From an uncultured Clostridia bacterium (GTDB lineage: Bacteria > Bacillota > Clostridia > Oscillospirales > Ruminococcaceae), in assembly GCA_947627985.1 (NCBI GenBank), contig CANQYD010000014.1, forward strand, positions 1 through 43,095: a DNA stretch of 43,095 nt. Reading direction: 5' to 3'. Position 1 is the stretch's first letter, and each line of letters opens with the position of its first letter. Shown here in pieces: positions 42,413 to 43,095 of the stretch. The translations under genes and the position numbers were made by a program. The notes below the pieces were generated by a model that saw nothing but the letters and a program-made list of their open reading frames with translations, was not told the origin of the DNA and searched no databases.

Positions 42413-42432
42413 TACAATACAAGAGTATTGTA
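42413..42432. promoter_or_regulatory. Palindrome over the recombinase promoter
   Basis: TACAATAC (42413-42420) and GTATTGTA (42425-42432) are perfect inverted arms four bases apart. They cover the -10 box and start region of the recombinase promoter, consistent with an operator or recombinase-binding site. Confidence 0.5.
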
Positions 42433-42455
42433 TCACAAACGCAGGACGATTTCAA
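42427..42455 (-). promoter_or_regulatory. Promoter of the recombinase relic
   Basis: On the minus strand TTGAAA (42455-42450) and TACAAT (42432-42427), spacer 17. It is still intact although the gene behind it is broken. Confidence 0.65.
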
Positions 42456-42528
42456 GCTTTAAAGTGATGATTTTACAGAATAATTTATGACATCTTCGAG
42501 CAGATTCTCTAAAGGCTTGCTAATTATT

Positions 42529-42627
42529 ATGAAGAAACTCATCATTCCCGCAGTCGTAACAGCCGTAGCCGGCGCTGCGGCGGCAGTCATCGCGGTCATT
42601 CGCCGTAAAACGGCAAAACAATATTAA
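42529..42627 (+). CDS. 32-residue single-helix membrane peptide
   Basis: MKKLIIPAVVTAVAG starts a short protein with one Ala/Val-rich helix (about 4-24) and a basic tail ending RRKTAKQY. The build (two Lys, helix, Arg/Lys end) is that of small membrane peptides found beside larger ones in Firmicutes. The ribosome site is weak (AAAGG, 13 bases before ATG). It lies 20 bases before the next gene on the same strand, so it is probably its upstream partner. No function can be named. Confidence 0.5.
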   Translation: MKKLIIPAVVTAVAGAAAAVIAVIRRKTAKQY

Positions 42628-42647
42628 ACACACAGGAGGATTTTATC

Positions 42648-42896
42648 ATGGCAAAGTCAAAGCTTGTAAAAGCAAACGAAAAAATTGCCGACGCGGTTGT
42701 CGGCGGGTACAAGAAGATCGAGGACGGCGTCGTAGGCGCATATAAGAAAGTCGAGGACGGATTCGTGGATAAGTTTCTGACCCACGAGGGCGAGACCGTG
42801 GAGGACGCAGAGAAGCGTCTCGCGGAGGAACAGGTTCAGCGCGAAGCCGCTGCCAGCGCCAGTGTAGAGGCCAGCAAGAACGCCGGAAAGCATTAA
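42648..42896 (+). CDS. Small amphipathic protein with 11-residue repeats
   Basis: The 82-residue protein contains tandem 11-residue units: VVGGYKKIEDG (17-27), VVGAYKKVEDG (28-38) and a diverged FVDKFLTHEGE (39-49), followed by an acidic helix and an Ala-rich tail. An 11-residue period gives a long amphipathic helix, as in lipid-binding apolipoprotein-like or late-embryogenesis proteins. From memory, similar KKIEDG-repeat proteins occur in many gut clostridia without a known function. ATG 42648 follows AGGAGGATTTTATC, a strong ribosome site, and a perfect terminator follows. It forms a unit with the 32-residue peptide. Confidence 0.75.
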   Translation: MAKSKLVKANEKIADAVVGGYKKIEDGVVGAYKKVEDGFVDKFLTHEGETVEDAEKRLAEEQVQREAAASASVEASKNAGKH

Positions 42897-42906
42897 ATAC
42901 CGATTT

Positions 42907-42943
42907 TGCGCCGCACATACTTCATCTGTGCGGCGCATTTTTT
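42907..42943 (+). terminator. Terminator after the KKIEDG-repeat gene
   Basis: TGCGCCGCACA and TGTGCGGCGCA form a perfect 11-base stem with a nine-base loop, followed by six T. Confidence 0.95.
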
Positions 42944-42983
42944 GAAAAATTTTTTTAAAAACCCCGAAACGCAAACAAAACTT

Positions 42984-43003
42984 TAACATTTGGGTGTTAT
43001 AAT
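42984..43003 (+). promoter_or_regulatory. Probable promoter of the response-regulator gene
   Basis: A perfect TATAAT (42998-43003) lies 30 bases before the start codon. There is no good -35. Instead TAACA (42984-42988) and TGTTA (42995-42999) form a small inverted repeat at the spacer, which suggests a regulator-dependent promoter. Confidence 0.45.
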
Positions 43004-43033
43004 AAGAAAAACGGATTCACGGAGGTACATATT

Positions 43034-43095
43034 ATGTTTCAGATATTAGTGGTGGAGGACGACAAAGACTTAAACCGCACGGTCTGTTCTTTTCT
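43034..43095 (+). CDS. Response regulator, N-terminal end (partial)
   Basis: The window ends after 20 codons. MFQILVVEDDKDLNRTVCSF is the start of a receiver domain: first beta strand followed by the acidic pair E-D-D that binds magnesium. ATG 43034 follows GGAGG at ten bases. The start LVVEDDKDLN is common in OmpR-family regulators that control drug or envelope responses with a sensor kinase. The output domain and any kinase gene are outside the window. Confidence 0.85.
   Translation, partial: MFQILVVEDDKDLNRTVCSF

Overview
The window looks like a chromosomal piece of a spore-forming clostridium of the Oscillospiraceae/Ruminococcaceae kind. This rests on a clostridial recJ-rel-MBL-hemZ gene order, a SpoVB/YabM-type flippase next to HU and RqcP, a PdaA-like deacetylase, strong AGGAGG ribosome sites, a moderately GC-rich base composition and many GC-rich intergenic hairpins. 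No rRNA, tRNA or CRISPR array was seen. Assignments come from reading motifs and gene order; no database search was run.

Layout. 1-213: end of a type III restriction (Res) subunit. 369-2257 (minus): ECF sigma factor, translationally coupled membrane anti-sigma-like protein, small lipoprotein. 2396-3255 (plus): DUF2975 membrane protein and XRE regulator behind a consensus promoter with an overlapping palindrome. 3582-7912 (minus): a cyclic-di-GMP cluster (EAL, receiver-HD-GYP, HPt, GGDEF). 8067-11463 (minus): trpS, a P-loop kinase-like protein, an AraC regulator and an alpha/alpha-toroid protein. 12118-14507 (plus): flippase, HU, RqcP. 14561-15544 (minus): polysaccharide deacetylase lipoprotein. 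16337-18002 (plus): a second ECF sigma/anti-sigma pair. 18012-20339 (minus): ClpC-like ATPase. 20536-20709 (plus): Cys-rich miniprotein. 20844-27788 (plus): a 2314-residue cyclic-glucan-synthase-like enzyme. 28391-33146 (minus): GNAT, methyltransferase, RlmD and a 5'-damaged hemZ. 33143-38015 (minus): MBL hydrolase, Rel and RecJ, overlapping by ATGA. 38249-40445 (minus): a degenerate NlpC/P60 lipoprotein and a MATE transporter. 40787-42382 (minus): wrecked serine recombinase. 42529-43095 (plus): two small proteins and the start of a response regulator.

The most unusual feature lies between genes. Five composite elements (A-E, near 11.6, 11.9, 15.8, 16.1 and 28.2 kb) each open with a GGGC-GAA-GCCC hairpin and close with its reverse complement GGGC-TTC-GCCC. 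Between these caps are two or three perfect GC-rich hairpins with very short loops, drawn from a shared set of modules in different combinations. They are interspersed with arrays of a degenerate seven-base repeat (minus-strand consensus near AGGTTAG), which also occurs next to two gene terminators.

Regulation readable from the sequence includes several near-consensus sigma-A promoters, a WalR/PhoP-type set of 11-bp-phased TGTAAC half-sites upstream of the NlpC-like lipoprotein, and a leader terminator directly upstream of the MATE ribosome site.
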